This document shows positions 25,201 through 37,075 of a DNA stretch of 56,408 nucleotides, one piece after another. The stretch's first letter is position 1; each line of letters starts with the position of its first letter. The position numbers and the translations under genes are program-made. The notes under the pieces are model-generated. The model was not told where the DNA came from. It saw nothing but the letters and a program-made list of their open reading frames with translations, and did not search any database. Origin of the DNA: Mansonella perstans (lineage: Eukaryota; Nematoda; Chromadorea; Rhabditida; Onchocercidae); assembly GCA_037074765.1 (NCBI GenBank), contig JBAMDO010000285.1, positions 1 through 56,408 of the forward strand. The letters are read 5' to 3'.

Positions 25201-27213
25201 TCTTTAACATCATCTGTTGCGGTAAACAGCTGCATAGAAGATGATGATGGACATCCAACCGAGGCCTCACTGCTATTAATACTTACGTTAATATTTTTCT
25301 GTACATCATCAAAGCTTGAATCTCCCGCACCCACCAGTGTATCGAGTGGCATCTCATCGACTGGTTGCTCGTCAGTACTGGCACATGAGACTGCATCAGT
25401 TTCCAGTCTAACATTTCTTACGATCCTTTCCATGATTGCGTCATTTACTCTCTCATCTATTCCTTTTTCTAGTTCAGAAGCTGACCGAAAATTCCGAAAA
25501 TCCCTATCGAAATCTACCTCATCAAAAACAGATTTTCTATTTGTTTCATCTAGAGCAACTAGTTCTCCTTTAATCGCTCTCATTGAGGAAAATATGGGTG
25601 AAACTTCCACATCAGATACCACATATGGTTGTTCCGAAATGTCCAACGAAGTATCGTTTGTTTCACAACTATAATATAAGCACTTATAAACAATAACAAA
25701 GGAACTGTAGAAATCCGCAAAATCGTAGAAATTGATAGAATTATTCGCAAAATTTAATACAGCCGAAGTATATCCATTTTCTTTACCTATCTAAATACTG
25801 CTCCATTTCAGCATAATGCTCAGCTTCTCTGTCCATTTCATCGGTAATCTGCAAATCTTCTCCTCAAATCCGTTACTTTCCCTAATTCGAACTAATTTAT
25901 TCTTTCCATCGATTATTCGATTATTTATTCGTTAAGTATCATATTCACCGTTGTAAGAAAAAGAATAGGATGAGTTTAAATGCTTCTGAAAATATGCTGA
26001 TATCACTAAAATAACATTTGAAATGTGGAACGAAATTTAATATTTTATGACATTCTCTATCAAATGGCAATCAACACTTAAATTAATGACGAATTTTTTC
26101 TACCAAATCAAGTGATCTAATCCCAACCATAATAAACAAATAGAAAAGTTAAAAAAATTTATAAATCATACCTTACTGAGAAGTTCCCCAGAACTGGCTT
26201 CGTTGTTTTCGTTCAGGACAATATCGGAATATGAATTATCCTAAAAGAGACCGAATAAGCTTTCCTGAAATAAATCGAATAAAACCATATTTGAAAAAGT
26301 TGCACAACGTACTGGAACAAACAACTCGAGCTATCACACTTAAGTAACGATAAATATGAGTACGATGTTATTAAAATTTCTCAACTACTAACCCATTTCT
26401 TGCTTAGAAAACTTACTTTTCCTATCTTTGCTAAAATACCTCAAACGGCCGAATTTGCTAACTGGACTTGAGATTTCTCCCTTAATCGACTGCTTCTTAG
26501 TTGTCAGGCCTGACTTTCTACATTCTTGCTAAAAGTACATTTTTTTTTTTATTTTTTCTGCATTCAAAACTTTCAATTCGTACATCCAAAGTATCATCAT
26601 CAATCATTAATATGTATTATTTTGCACAGATTGCATAATGAACAGCAAAATTAACCCTTATCCTATCTTCTTTACAGTCGTCAATATTGGCGGAAATTGA
26701 ATTTTCATCTACTGAATCCTTCTGAACTTCCACAGCTTGTTCAGTAACATATTCTGATTTTGCCTCTATACTGCAGTACAAATTGTCGTTTTCCATTATC
26801 AGTAATGAAGTGATAATATCAGCTAAAACATTTGTGGCTTCGATATCAACAGCAGCTACACTTTTGGGCTCTTCTGAAACATCTCAAAGTTCTTCAAAAT
26901 CTAACATAATAAATTTCATAATTTATCATCTATCATGCTATGTGAAAAAGCATTCCTCCATGTTTTCATGTTATTCTAAGATTTTTCAAGACTTTCCTTA
27001 CACAGTTAAAACTTTAATGAACATAATCGTACCAATATGATCATTAAGTAGAATAGCCGTACCGTTCCGTTTATCAATAGAATCATTGGAAGAATCCGAC
27101 AGTACCATTTTAGGATTAAATACCGGATCATTCGTACCATACCTTAACTTTGCGGTCGTTTCAGCGGCTTCAAGCTCATTCAATAAGTCATCCATATCTG
27201 GTATTACATTCAT
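19235..27213 (-). CDS. aka-1: SARA/endofin-type FYVE protein (AKA-1-like)
   Basis: Exons, 5' to 3': 27213-27033 (ATG), 26873-26656, [26528-26417 doubtful], 26240-26172, 25848-25787, 25668-25199, 25032-24791, 24554-24420, 24079-23973, 23779-23524, 23389-23110, 22792-22668, 22491-22321, 22051-21925, 21551-21358, 20926-20779, 20717-20641, 20503-20321, 20046-19820, 19633-19522, 19330-19235 (TAA). Without the doubtful exon this is 1159 codons plus stop. Residues 1-400 are acidic and unstructured. A FYVE finger follows at about 415-490: WIDD, paired CxxC motifs, RRHHCRCCG and RVCDPC, which bind PtdIns3P on early endosomes. An RVxF-like KRSVTF and the long C-terminal SARA/endofin domain complete it (for example ESIWANVMPQRLLFRLG and GLVSPID). 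In animals this family scaffolds TGF-beta/Smad and PP1; C. elegans AKA-1 was described as a PKA-RI anchor. No PKA-binding helix was confirmed. The family is certain; the symbol rests on recalled orthology. Confidence 0.93.
23602..23622 (-). other. aka-1: RVxF-type PP1 docking motif in the FYVE protein
   Basis: Encodes KRSVTFR, about 60 residues after the FYVE domain. It fits the PP1 consensus [RK]-x(0,1)-[VI]-x-[FW]. Human SARA has a comparable RRVWFADG segment in the same place, and PP1 binding to SARA is established in animals. Conservation of the following DG supports homology. Confidence 0.65.
24420..24554 (-). other. aka-1: FYVE zinc finger, first part (exon)
   Basis: This exon encodes TKPVWIDDKETLSC through CARCTTQK. 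It contains the WxxD signature, the first CxxC pair, the basic RRHHCRCCG patch that contacts PtdIns3P, and the next CxxC. The following exon (24079-23973) supplies RVCDPC, completing eight zinc ligands. All hallmark residues are present, so membrane binding is expected to be intact. Confidence 0.95.
24789..24790 (-). other. aka-1: Probable GC splice donor (GC-AG intron)
   Basis: Exon 25032-24791 ends LTESERQLGK in AAG, followed by GCACGA instead of GT. Splicing here to the TTTTTCAG before 24554 is phase 0 and yields QLGK-TKPVWIDD, matching SARA/endofin, in which LGK-type residues precede the tryptophan of WxxD. No GT donor keeps both frame and this conserved segment; the nearest (AA|GTATTT) would delete it. 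GC-AG introns are a known minor class. Confidence 0.75.
26417..26528 (-). other. aka-1: Doubtful or alternative exon of the FYVE gene
   Basis: Follows a TTTTAG acceptor and is open for QECRKSGLTTKKQS onward, ending at a strong AAAA|GTAAGT donor. That donor is phase 1, whereas the next exon (26240-26172) needs phase 0. Ending instead at CCA|GTTAGC (22 codons) or skipping the exon both keep frame. A micro-exon around 26290-26315 could also repair phase. Possibly alternatively spliced. Confidence 0.4.
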
Positions 27214-27772
27214 TGTGCCAAATTCATACAATCGAATGCCGCAAAAAAATTTTGACTAAAATTTTCAGTAAAAGTAAATTCTCAAAATTCATTAAATTTT
27301 TATCCAAACAACAATTTTTACATATCATTCGAGAAAATTAATTAAATGAGAAATATTTTCACACCTTATTACACATTACCATTGATATTTCAATAAATTA
27401 ATAAATTTTTTCTTTCTACCTTATTCACAAATAACAGGTGATTAAGTACAATCATTGCGATCAGTAATGATTGATCAAAGTACGGTCATTGCGATTAATA
27501 AAGAGGTTAAAAGGTCAATGATAAAGTGAATTTTGAATACTTAACATACATATATATGTCTCGCTATCTTTTTCATCTGATAAAATTAGTATTTAAAAAA
27601 AAAAAAAAAAAAAAGAAAGAATCCTTGAATCAATGAATAAAATTAATAACTGATCTGATCAAAGAAAAAAAAAACTATCAAAGAAACACACAAAGATGAT
27701 TGAAGCATGACTATCTTTCTGCTCTTTCCTCCGCTCTTACTACACTCCTACTAAATCATTCCTTGCAATCAA

Positions 27773-28060
27773 ACAACCGTATTCAACCCGAAATACAACC
27801 GTATTCAATCCGAAATACAACCGTATTCAATCCGAAATACAACCGTGTTCAATCCGAAATACAACCGTATTCAATCCGAAATACAACCGTGTTTAATACG
27901 AAATATAATCGTGTTTAATACGAAATATAACCGTATTCAATCCAAAATACAACCATACTCAATCCGAAATACAACCGTATTCAATCCGAAATACAACCGT
28001 GTTTAATACGAAATATAACCGTGTTTAATACGAAATATAACCGTACTCTATCCGGAATTC
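27773..28060. repeat. 22-bp minisatellite, about 12.5 copies, two unit types
   Basis: Head-to-tail 22-bp units. Type A begins TATTCAATCC and ends ATACAACCG; type B begins TGTTTAATAC and ends ATATAACCG. Order is roughly A A A A' A B B A' A' A B B, then a decayed unit, so a higher-order block ending in B B occurs twice. Because 22 is not a multiple of three, all frames read through, which creates a spurious ORF. No spacers, so not CRISPR. Confidence 0.95.
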
Positions 28061-28597
28061 CGTATCCCTTAGCTAAAAACATCCATCAATTAGCCAGTAA
28101 GAGACTAAGAAATCCGTCCGTCATTTCGCCACAAAACCAATAAACTGTCCCGCCTATCTCAAAGATAAATTCTATCGGATACGATTAAAATGTTCAGAAA
28201 AGGTTCCGGTTCCAAATTAGTTCGGTTCCGGTTCAGGCTACAAATTTTTCTTTAAATTAAAGATGAAAATTAAATTAAATGTTTTTTCTTTTTACAAGTA
28301 ATTATAAGTACAATTTTTGATCTATTATAAAATTAAAATTTTTTTTTTTGGACGAAACATTTGCGCATTTACGTTTTTATTGTCAATGATAAATTGCTTA
28401 TCATTGCAATTAGTGAAACTGAATGATTACAATTTGATCTGGAAATCATTTCCGGCATTTTTTTCCAATGATAATGAGAAGAGAAAGAAAATCTTTCCTG
28501 AATAACTTCTTTATTTGTAATTAACAAAGTAATTGTAATAATGATAATTAATACATTTTGCATACTTCAATGTTTATTTCATACTTCACTGAGACAT

Positions 28598-28740
28598 TAA
28601 TTGAATTTCATTAATTTAATTACTTCATACTTCACTTCGTACTTCATACTTCACTTCATACTTCATACTTCATCACTTCACACTTCATACTTCATACTTC
28701 ACTTCATATTTCACTTCATGTTTACTTCATTGCATACTTA
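28598..28740. repeat. ACTTCAT-type short tandem repeat
   Basis: Irregular run of ACTTCAT, ACTTCATACTTCAT and ACTTCACTTCAT units over about 140 bp, downstream of the mks-3 stop. Simple-sequence DNA. Confidence 0.85.
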
Positions 28741-29350
28741 AATTTTTTTTCACAAATCTTTGATGCCAATAAATAGCTGTAACATTATCATTGCTAAAAT
28801 ATTAAATTTCGAAAATTATAATTCACAGAAATTACCAAATCATTTGAATTGATGCTTATTTTGATTTACTTGTTTTTGTTTTTTTCAGAATTTCATATTT
28901 AAAGAAAATTTTAAGATTTTGAATAAAAAATTCACAAATAAAAATGCACGTAGAAATTTCCAAACTTTATTCTTTAAATTTTCAAAAAAGAAAGTTAAAA
29001 AAAAAAACTTACAAATCTTTATGAAATCAATTCTAACTTTTAAAAGTTTTTTTTACTAACATTTCATAATTATGCTAAAATAAAAATATTGGATTTGTTA
29101 AAAAAATGAGATTTTCCAATTTTATTCTAAAACACGAAATATTCATTGTTAAAATTAGATTAATTAATTAATAATTTCTTTTACATGCATTTAAAATTTC
29201 AGCGTGTCAAAATTTTTTTTCTTTTAATGAAATTTTTTAAATCAACCAATATGTTTACCACTGAAAAATCAATAATTTATCCATTTTTGGATGAAATAAT
29301 TTTTTTTGGTAATTAGCGAAAAAATCAAAATGCAATGAAATGAAATTAAA

Positions 29351-32300
29351 TTAAATTAAAAATCGATGATCAATGAAACTACTCTTGATAAGATGATTAG
29401 TGAAAAAGTTTGAAACAAGTTTCTTGCCAACAATCGATATGATATAAGTGATAAGAGCTGAACAGATATAATTTTTTGTAAAGATATACATACTACAAAA
29501 CAATGATAATTCGAACGATAAACAAATCCATTCATTGCCATAGATGAATGCACCGCTGTATGCCATTTCTGATTTATCTCTACAAATTAAAATTGCATTA
29601 GTTACTTCTAATAAGAAGATGACTAATGAAAAGAAATGGTATAAGTTGATAAAAAAATTACAATTAATTAAATTGCATTGAAAATGTTCAATGGAAATTT
29701 ACGCTTCTAACAACTGTATATTTTAAATTTGTAAAGTTTTTAAATTAAAAAAAAATTGTAAAATTTAATAAAACTATGTACTTTAAATTTATGAAATTTT
29801 TTCTTAGTTTTTAACCATTAATTTTCTCATTCATCAAAATATATCTTTAAAGCTTAATTTAATTTCAATTCCTATGAAATTATTATTAAACATTAACTGG
29901 TAGTTAACTGTAATACTTCTGCAATACTTTGCTAAGTTAGTCAAAGTTTTGTTTTTATTTTTTTTTTAAATAAAACATAATTTAATTTTATTGCGTTCAT
30001 TTAACGCTCAGCATATATGATAAATATATACGATATAATGATATAAATGTATCCGATATATATACGACATTATTGCTCCTTTTCAGTTACCGTCTTCTGA
30101 CTTATAATATTTTTAAATGGTCTATATAATTTAATTATTATGCTTGCATCTATCTAGCTATCTTCTATTGCTCGTAAAAATCACATTCAGCTTAATTATG
30201 CAATTATTCTTTCTTAAAATTTAAAGTTCACCAATTTTTAATTGATTAAACATTAATAAAACCTTATAAAATTGCCGACATCCGATGAATCACTAAATTC
30301 AATATCGAATATCAATTCGAGTAAGGAAGCATCATTAATAGCATAATCCGCTTTTGGATCGTTATGTTCAATAAATTTCGTCAAGAAACTGTTCAACTGT
30401 TCATGCCTCTAAAATAAGCAAACTTTTCATTTCCGTCATGACAATAACTTCACTCAATAATTTCATTTAATTTTAAAAATCACACTTTATTTGCGTAATT
30501 TATTTACTTTCAAGTAATTCTATTTCGAATTGTTGCTTTTTAAAAGTTAAAAATTCTCTGATATTATGTTTTTAATTTCAAATTTTTATGAATTTATACT
30601 TTTTTTTTCAATAAGCAATTTATAGTCATAAAAGTAATAATATAATAATAATTAATAATAATAATAATGATAATAATAATAACCACTATAATGATGACAG
30701 TGATAATAATAGCAGTAATAATAATAACAGAAATATTATTAATAATAATGACAATAATAATAATATCATTTCTTCAGTTAATTTCACAACATAATACAAT
30801 AATACCTTTGCAATTTTCTGAATGTTAATAGTTGTGGTATCAAAACGATCAGTGATAGGCTTATTCATTTGTCCCATATCATCTTCCAGTAATTGTGAAG
30901 CAGCATTAAATTGTTTACGAAAAGTTTTTGGTAAATTAATGATATAAGTTTGAAGTTCCTTGCCTGCTTCCAGGCCACGTGTACCGCATAAATTTTCCTG
31001 CAAAAAATTTTATTTAGTAAAACGAAATAAATTTATTCTTATATTTAACGAATAAATCTATCATGTTTAATCAATAAATGCGTTTAGTATTTGTATGCTA
31101 ATCATCTATCACAGTATGAATATTAATTATTGATATTGATATAATCAGAATAATATTGATTGATACTGAATTAAATAATAATAATGTAGATTGATATCGA
31201 TTTAATTATTTGGAAAAAAAACTTTTTGTCATTTTTTTATAACAATTAATTAATTAATTTGAAAATTTTAAAAAGAAAAAAAAATTTACTCGTTCTCTCT
31301 GCAAATATTGATTCATTGTATTCATATCAGTATCAGCATGATCATGTACCGAACGTCCATGTATATAGTATCCATGTAACGGATGTGTTAGCACAAGAAC
31401 ACTAATATTTGAAATGGAACATAAATCAATCAGCGAATGAAATGGATTAAACAAAAATCGTTCAACAATGGTGACACTTAAAAACCATTGAATTGATGAA
31501 ACTGTCAAATAGATACCACTAATAACTGCTAATTCACTTAATGTTGTACTTGTTGTAAACGTTGAAATATCTGAAAGTTATATATCGCTGATAAAAATTT
31601 CAAAAATTTATTTAAAAAATTTTTATTAAAATTTTTCCTTAATTTTTTTTTTCCTTCGATAATTGCAATTTATTATTTGTTGTATTTTTAATTACTTCTA
31701 ATTAGTAGTAATGCAAAGCATTTCAAAATATTCCTGTTGCATTTTAATTAATTTTTGCAATAAACAAATTTTCACTTTTCAAATAATTCAATTTAAATTT
31801 GAGTAATTTATAATCAAATTGATTGCAAAAATTCTTTTCGAAAAAAATTACCAGTTTGCAAGCCAGGTGTAATAGCTGCCCACTTTTCAAGTTTTAAACA
31901 ATGAAGTAATGCTATCATGGTGATCATTTGAAGACCGACACTTGTTTTACGACAATCTTGCAATTCATTCCATTCATTCGCCACGAAGTATGTTCGCCTT
32001 GAAAGTTAAAAAAAAAAATTCGTTTTATTTTTTTTCTTCTCTAAAATTTTGAAATTAATTTGAAATCTTTAATTAATTTAGAGGTAAACAAATAATTTCA
32101 ATAACTGAAAGATAATATCATAATTTAGTAAGCTTTTGTGACTGAAAATTGGCCAGTTGAGATTGTTTCGATCTATATGTAAACAATAATGATGATAATA
32201 GTAATAACAGTAATATAATTGGTAATAATGCTATTATTATCAATTATTGTATATATATATAATTTGAGATAATTTCAGTTGGATAATAATGATGATATGA

Positions 32301-35300
32301 TAATAACAGCTGTTATTAATAATAATAATAATAGTAAAACTATGAATATAGGCGATATTATATTAAGATCATCATATGAACAAAAATTTAACAAGAAAAA
32401 TAATCTTAAAAATAAAATTTTTTTTTCCATATGAATAATGAGGGATAGTAAAATTTCAAAAAAGTCGTAAAACTAAATTAATTGGAAATAAATTGAACTC
32501 AATAATTTAAATGAACTGGATAATACCATATAACAGGCTGAGTGATCGTCATATTCTCTCTGCTATCTGATGATATAGGTGTTGTATTATTTGGCTTAAG
32601 TCTCACATCAGGTCGTTCCCAATCAATGAAAAATGTTTCGGTAAGAATTGATTGAGCACTACAGTGCAGTAAACTGATAAATTTAAGCACCGTTGCTATT
32701 AATATATATGATATTAATATTTTTTCCTGAAAAAAAAAAAAAACAAAGCAAAAACAAACATCATTCATTTATTTTGCTAAAGGTCAAATGTCAAGCTAAA
32801 AATGGTCATATCCATCAAAAATACTTGAAATAATCGAAATTATGCATACTTATATTATAAGTTAAATTTCAGGATTGCAAATTTTTGTTAATTTATAATT
32901 TTGTAAATTTAAAAATTTTTCATTTTCATTTACAAAAAAAAATTTCGGGCAAAAACTTTAAATTGAGTAAATTGAGTGAATAAATTTTTGATAAAGAATT
33001 ATACTAAAATTAAGTTCGTATTTTTCTTTTAGCTTTCTGCTTTTCAGCTTTCTTTTTTTTTCAATTATCTTACATCTAAATGCAACAAGATGAAATTTTC
33101 TTACCTGTTCATTGCTCCACATTGCATATTGAGGTATTTGTTGCATTTTATATGCAAAAACGATAAATAAATTTGTTATTAATGCAGTAAACAAAAACAC
33201 ATCGCTTAAAATTTCACATTCAAATAAAAAGAATTTAACAAGCATTGCACCATCAATAACCATTTTACCGGAACGCTTTCCCCAACTGAAATTGTTTAGT
33301 AGTGTCAAGAAATTTCCAAAAACTATAATTGTTTTCAAAAATATTTCTTCCAAATATTAATTATAACAATTCATTATTAATTTACTTATTAAATTAGCAC
33401 AATTTCAATGATTTAGTTGCAATAATAACTGTAATGGTATACTATAATAATAACTGTATGAATTAATAAATGTCGCATGAAAAAAATTAATAATTACTGA
33501 TCAAGTATTTTTTAAATTTCAAATGTATAATGATTAAGTTATTGAATGAGGCGGGCACGATATCAATGATTTAGCTGTAATGATACCTATATGCTCTTAT
33601 TGCTGCATAAATGAATGATAGAAATGTTTGAATGGTTATTATACGATTAATGAATTGAATAAGATGCGATTTATCCATTAAATAAGTGATGCTAAATTGT
33701 AGCAATATTTGTTTTTCCAGATTTCGCTCTACTTCCCCATATCGAATTCGGATATTTAGTGGCTTTATATGACCATGACTTTGTGACTAAAAAAATAAGA
33801 TAAATTTTTTTTTTAAGAAAATTAAAAAAAAAACATTTAAAAGTTCGAATTTAATTTTTCATTTTTCGCTTTAGCATTTAAAAAATTTACTGGGAACACC
33901 TTAAAAATCATTAGCTAGAAATTCTTACATACTTGCATTTCTACTTTAATATCAATTTTTTCCGGAAAGCGAACAATAGCCGAATTTCGTTGTCTATTTG
34001 ATGAAGCAACATCTAATGTAATTGAATCAACAAAATACAATCGTTTGGTAAGAATCCATTTTGAATTGTAAAAATCATTTGGTGTTAATCGATTGATAAA
34101 TTCACCACGTAATCGCATATTTTCATTTATAATTGGTACAGCATGCATTTGTTTTTGGCCAGATTCATTCAGGAATACAATGTATGGATCGCTAAAAATC
34201 GGTTGACCACCGGAAAGATGTAGTAAATGTTGAAGTTGAATGAAACAATTCATCCGATAAAATGTTCCAAAATGAAATTTATCTTTTTGCTGTGAGCAAG
34301 TATTCAAATTACTTTCACTCAATGGTATTATTCCAAGGAAGGTGCCATTAAGAGCATATTGGAATAGAATAATTTCCAGAATAGAATTCGGATAACGTGT
34401 GTCGAAGGTGAAACTTGCTGGTATGGCAGTTTCACTTAAAAGTTTATTTGCCAATTTAACACCTTCATTGCTGGTATAAAATAAGACTGGTGCAGTGAAT
34501 AATTCATCATTCCTGAAAATTGTATATTCTTTTCATTTGATTATTTTTTTCTGCTATCTAAAAGATAAAATTAAAGTAATATTAATTTAACCTGAACAAA
34601 ATTTCATGCAAATGAAAAAAAAATTACCAAATAATTTTTTTTGAAAATTTGAAATTTATTTTTTTATGCAAAATTTCTGTTGCATAAATTTGACTACATT
34701 CAATTGTATTGTTAAAATTATTAATTGATTTTTTTATACTAAAAAAAAAATTTGAAAATTTAAAAAAATACCTTCTTTCAGTCTTTTCAAAAATTAAACT
34801 TCAAAAAGTTTATTTTTAGGAAAAAAAAGACAAAAAATATTTTAGGTAGAAATTACTTGTAAAGCACTGAATTAACAATTTTCTGAAATTCTGTACAAGC
34901 GGATTTTTGTTCGATACGATAATTTTGAAGTACACAAATGTTTGCCAAATGTTGACATGCTTGTAGATTACTGTTCGAGCAATCCCTTATTGCTTTTAGG
35001 ATATTCTTGGCTATATAACTGGAACTCTCTTGTGATCCATTTTCAGTTTCAATCATTATTAACATTTTATTCTCCGCTGTTTTTTCACATCTTTCATCAT
35101 CCTAAATTAATAATTTTGCCTTTGAAAATCATTGCGGTAAAAATGTGCTAAATTGATTAGATCACATTAAATTGCTTGATTAAATCAAATATTAAGTTAT
35201 TTTTGCACATTCAATATATTAGAATTGAGATATTTAGAGAATTTTGTATCTTTTAAATAAAAAGAAAAAATGATTGTTATTTCAAAAAAAAAAAGTGATG

Positions 35301-36081
35301 TCACTGTAAATTACTTAAAAATTAATTATCATGATCGCTGTGATTGCTTCCAACAAATCTTCCTAGTGAAATTTGATGGTTTTAGAACGAAAATTGCTAT
35401 CTAATACTTGTGTGGATGTTACCGAGAACGGAAGCGGTATTTGATAGATCATAAATGTCATCTAAAAGAAGAAAAATGCTACCTGACATTCACAGCTGCT
35501 ATCTGCTTCTGCACACGCTATACAAGTATCACCATGAAGAGAAACTTTATAATGAGCTGGACATTTTAGGCAATTTTCTGCCGTCATGGTACCATTAGCT
35601 GTTATTTTCTTTTGTTTAAAATGCCGAAATGGACACGGAGAACATTGAGTTTCAATTCCGGTCACTGAGCATGCAACGCAGAAGTGACCATCCACGCTAA
35701 CACTTTTCCCTTAAAAAAAAACAAAAAAAATTGTAATTTAAAAGTGAACAAGAATTGCTGCGCAACATCAAGCATTTAATTAATTTTCTTTTTTTTTTAT
35801 TTCCAGTGGAAATGAAAAAACGTTTGCTTACCTTGTTCACATTTCTGACAGGTACCATCAGAAATCGGAATGCTACCTGATGGACAAATACAACGCAAGT
35901 GATCGGCACTAGCAATGCTATTGTTATTGCAATTCCGGCATTGTAAATTTAATGAGTCAAAATAAGTTGTAGATTCGGAAGAACAATTACGTGGGGTGAT
36001 ATAATTAAATAGCAGTGGTGTAGAAATCACGTGCGTGAAAAACAGAAGAGGTAATGAACATGAGCTAATCATAGATTTCAT
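29351..36081 (-). CDS. mks-3: Meckelin (MKS-3 / TMEM67), complete
   Basis: Twelve phase-consistent exons: 36081-35832 (ATG), 35709-35483, 35101-34857, 34512-33933, 33786-33587, 33285-33105, 32726-32527, 31997-31852, 31570-31290, 30997-30806, 30408-30263 and 29579-29351 (TAA). Total 958 codons plus stop, near human meckelin's 995 residues. A hydrophobic signal peptide (SLPLLFFTHVIS) is followed by a cysteine-rich ectodomain to about residue 230. A beta-rich extracellular region (residues 240-450) comes next, then several membrane segments. Meckelin hallmarks include FFIDWERP, TYFVANEWNELQ, SNISVLVLTHPLHGYYIHGR, YGNEW and the C-terminus DHRFLI. The family acts at the ciliary transition zone as a gate with the other MKS/B9 proteins; in nematodes only sensory neurons are ciliated. 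The upstream X-box agrees with this. The last acceptor is TTTGTAG before 29579, the only one restoring phase. Confidence 0.96.
30640..30765. repeat. AAT/ATA microsatellite in an mks-3 intron
   Basis: Dense ATAATAATG-type trinucleotide run inside the intron 30409-30805. Simple-sequence DNA; no exon. Confidence 0.85.
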
Positions 36082-36376
36082 TTCTGTGATACGTAATATG
36101 TATAATACGTGAAATATGATAATGCTAAACCAGTACTGAAAATAGCATGGCAGAGTAAAAATTGATATTTAATCAAAATTTCACGCAATAATCCTAAAAT
36201 AATGATATAGTTTAAGTTAAGTTATTAAGTAATATAAATATATGCACAGAAATCAATGTAGTAATAATTATAAGAATACACTCGCAAAATCAGTTTTATA
36301 AATTAATTAATTTTAATTAATAATTTATGATGGCAGTAAGATATATTGCAGTAATCGATGAAAATGCATTATATCA

Positions 36377-36390
36377 GTTACCTTAGCAAC
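36377..36390. promoter_or_regulatory. X-box (RFX/DAF-19 site) upstream of mks-3
   Basis: GTTACCTTAGCAAC fits the nematode X-box consensus RYYNYYWWRRNRAC at all 14 positions and is an imperfect palindrome. It starts 296 bp upstream of the mks-3 ATG. DAF-19/RFX drives most ciliary genes in C. elegans through such sites, and mks-3 is a known target class. Binding here is inferred from the motif and the position. Confidence 0.8.
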
Positions 36391-36479
36391 GTACATTTTA
36401 ATTTCAATGCTTTATAAATGAAGCAACCAATTTGCCGAAAGAAAGTGATAGAACTTAATGAGAATAAAAAGACTTCAAT

Positions 36480-37075
36480 TCCTGGCAAAAAAATGAAAGC
36501 TAGTTTTGAGTTTCATTTCCAACAACAAGGATTAATTTAGATACCATTTTCAGTAAGAGAAAGTCAACAACTATTTCGAATTAGAGAAGGTCAATTTTGA
36601 GTTTTATTTGCAGTATCCAAGGAGATTTTGGATTTCATTTCGAATAAGGGCTAAGAGACTACGGATTCCAATTTGAATTAGGGAGGAGTAACTTTGAGTT
36701 CCAAATCCATTTCGAGTAAGGGTAGACCACAAACTTTGAGTTCCATTTTGAATTAGGGAAGGTTAATTTTTGGTTTCATTTGCAGTGAGCAAGGACTAAA
36801 ACTTTTGGATTCTATTTCGAGTAAGGAGCAGCTAACTATGAATTTCATTTCGGATAAAAGAGAGCCAACTTTGAATTCCATTTCGAATTGGGAAGATCAA
36901 TATTGAGTTCCATTTTCAGTAAACAAGGGCTAGCTTGTGGATTCTACTCCGAGTAAGGAGTAGCTAACAAGGAATTTCATTTCGAGTTAGGGAGTGGCAA
37001 CTTTGATTTCTATTCCATTTTTGAATAATGGATCGGTCAACTTCGAGCTCCATTTCCAGTAATTGCGTTTAAACT
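36480..37075. repeat. Degenerate tandem repeat field upstream of mks-3
   Basis: Many diverged units of roughly 30-35 bp sharing the core GAGTTCCATTTCGAATTAGG, variably GATTTCATTTCGAGTAAGG or GGTTTCATTTGCAGT. Spacers are of the AAGGTCAACTTT type. The more regular stretch suggests a higher-order period of several units (GTAAACAAGGGCTAG versions recur). It is less AT-rich than its surroundings and ends about 400 bp from the mks-3 ATG. Confidence 0.8.

Larger units (their letters stand above)
27214..29350. other. Intergenic region between the FYVE gene and mks-3
   Basis: Promoter and 5' side of the FYVE gene, and 3' flank of mks-3. Contains the 22-bp minisatellite (27773-28060) and an ACTTCAT repeat (28598-28740). 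No coding exon seen; open frames here are products of the repeats. Confidence 0.7.

Noticed and set aside
27700..27918. 72-codon repetitive open frame
   Set aside because: It is simply the 22-bp minisatellite read through in a shifting frame; no start context and no homology.
27773..28060. Possible CRISPR array
   Set aside because: Units are contiguous without unique spacers and the DNA is clearly from a eukaryote.
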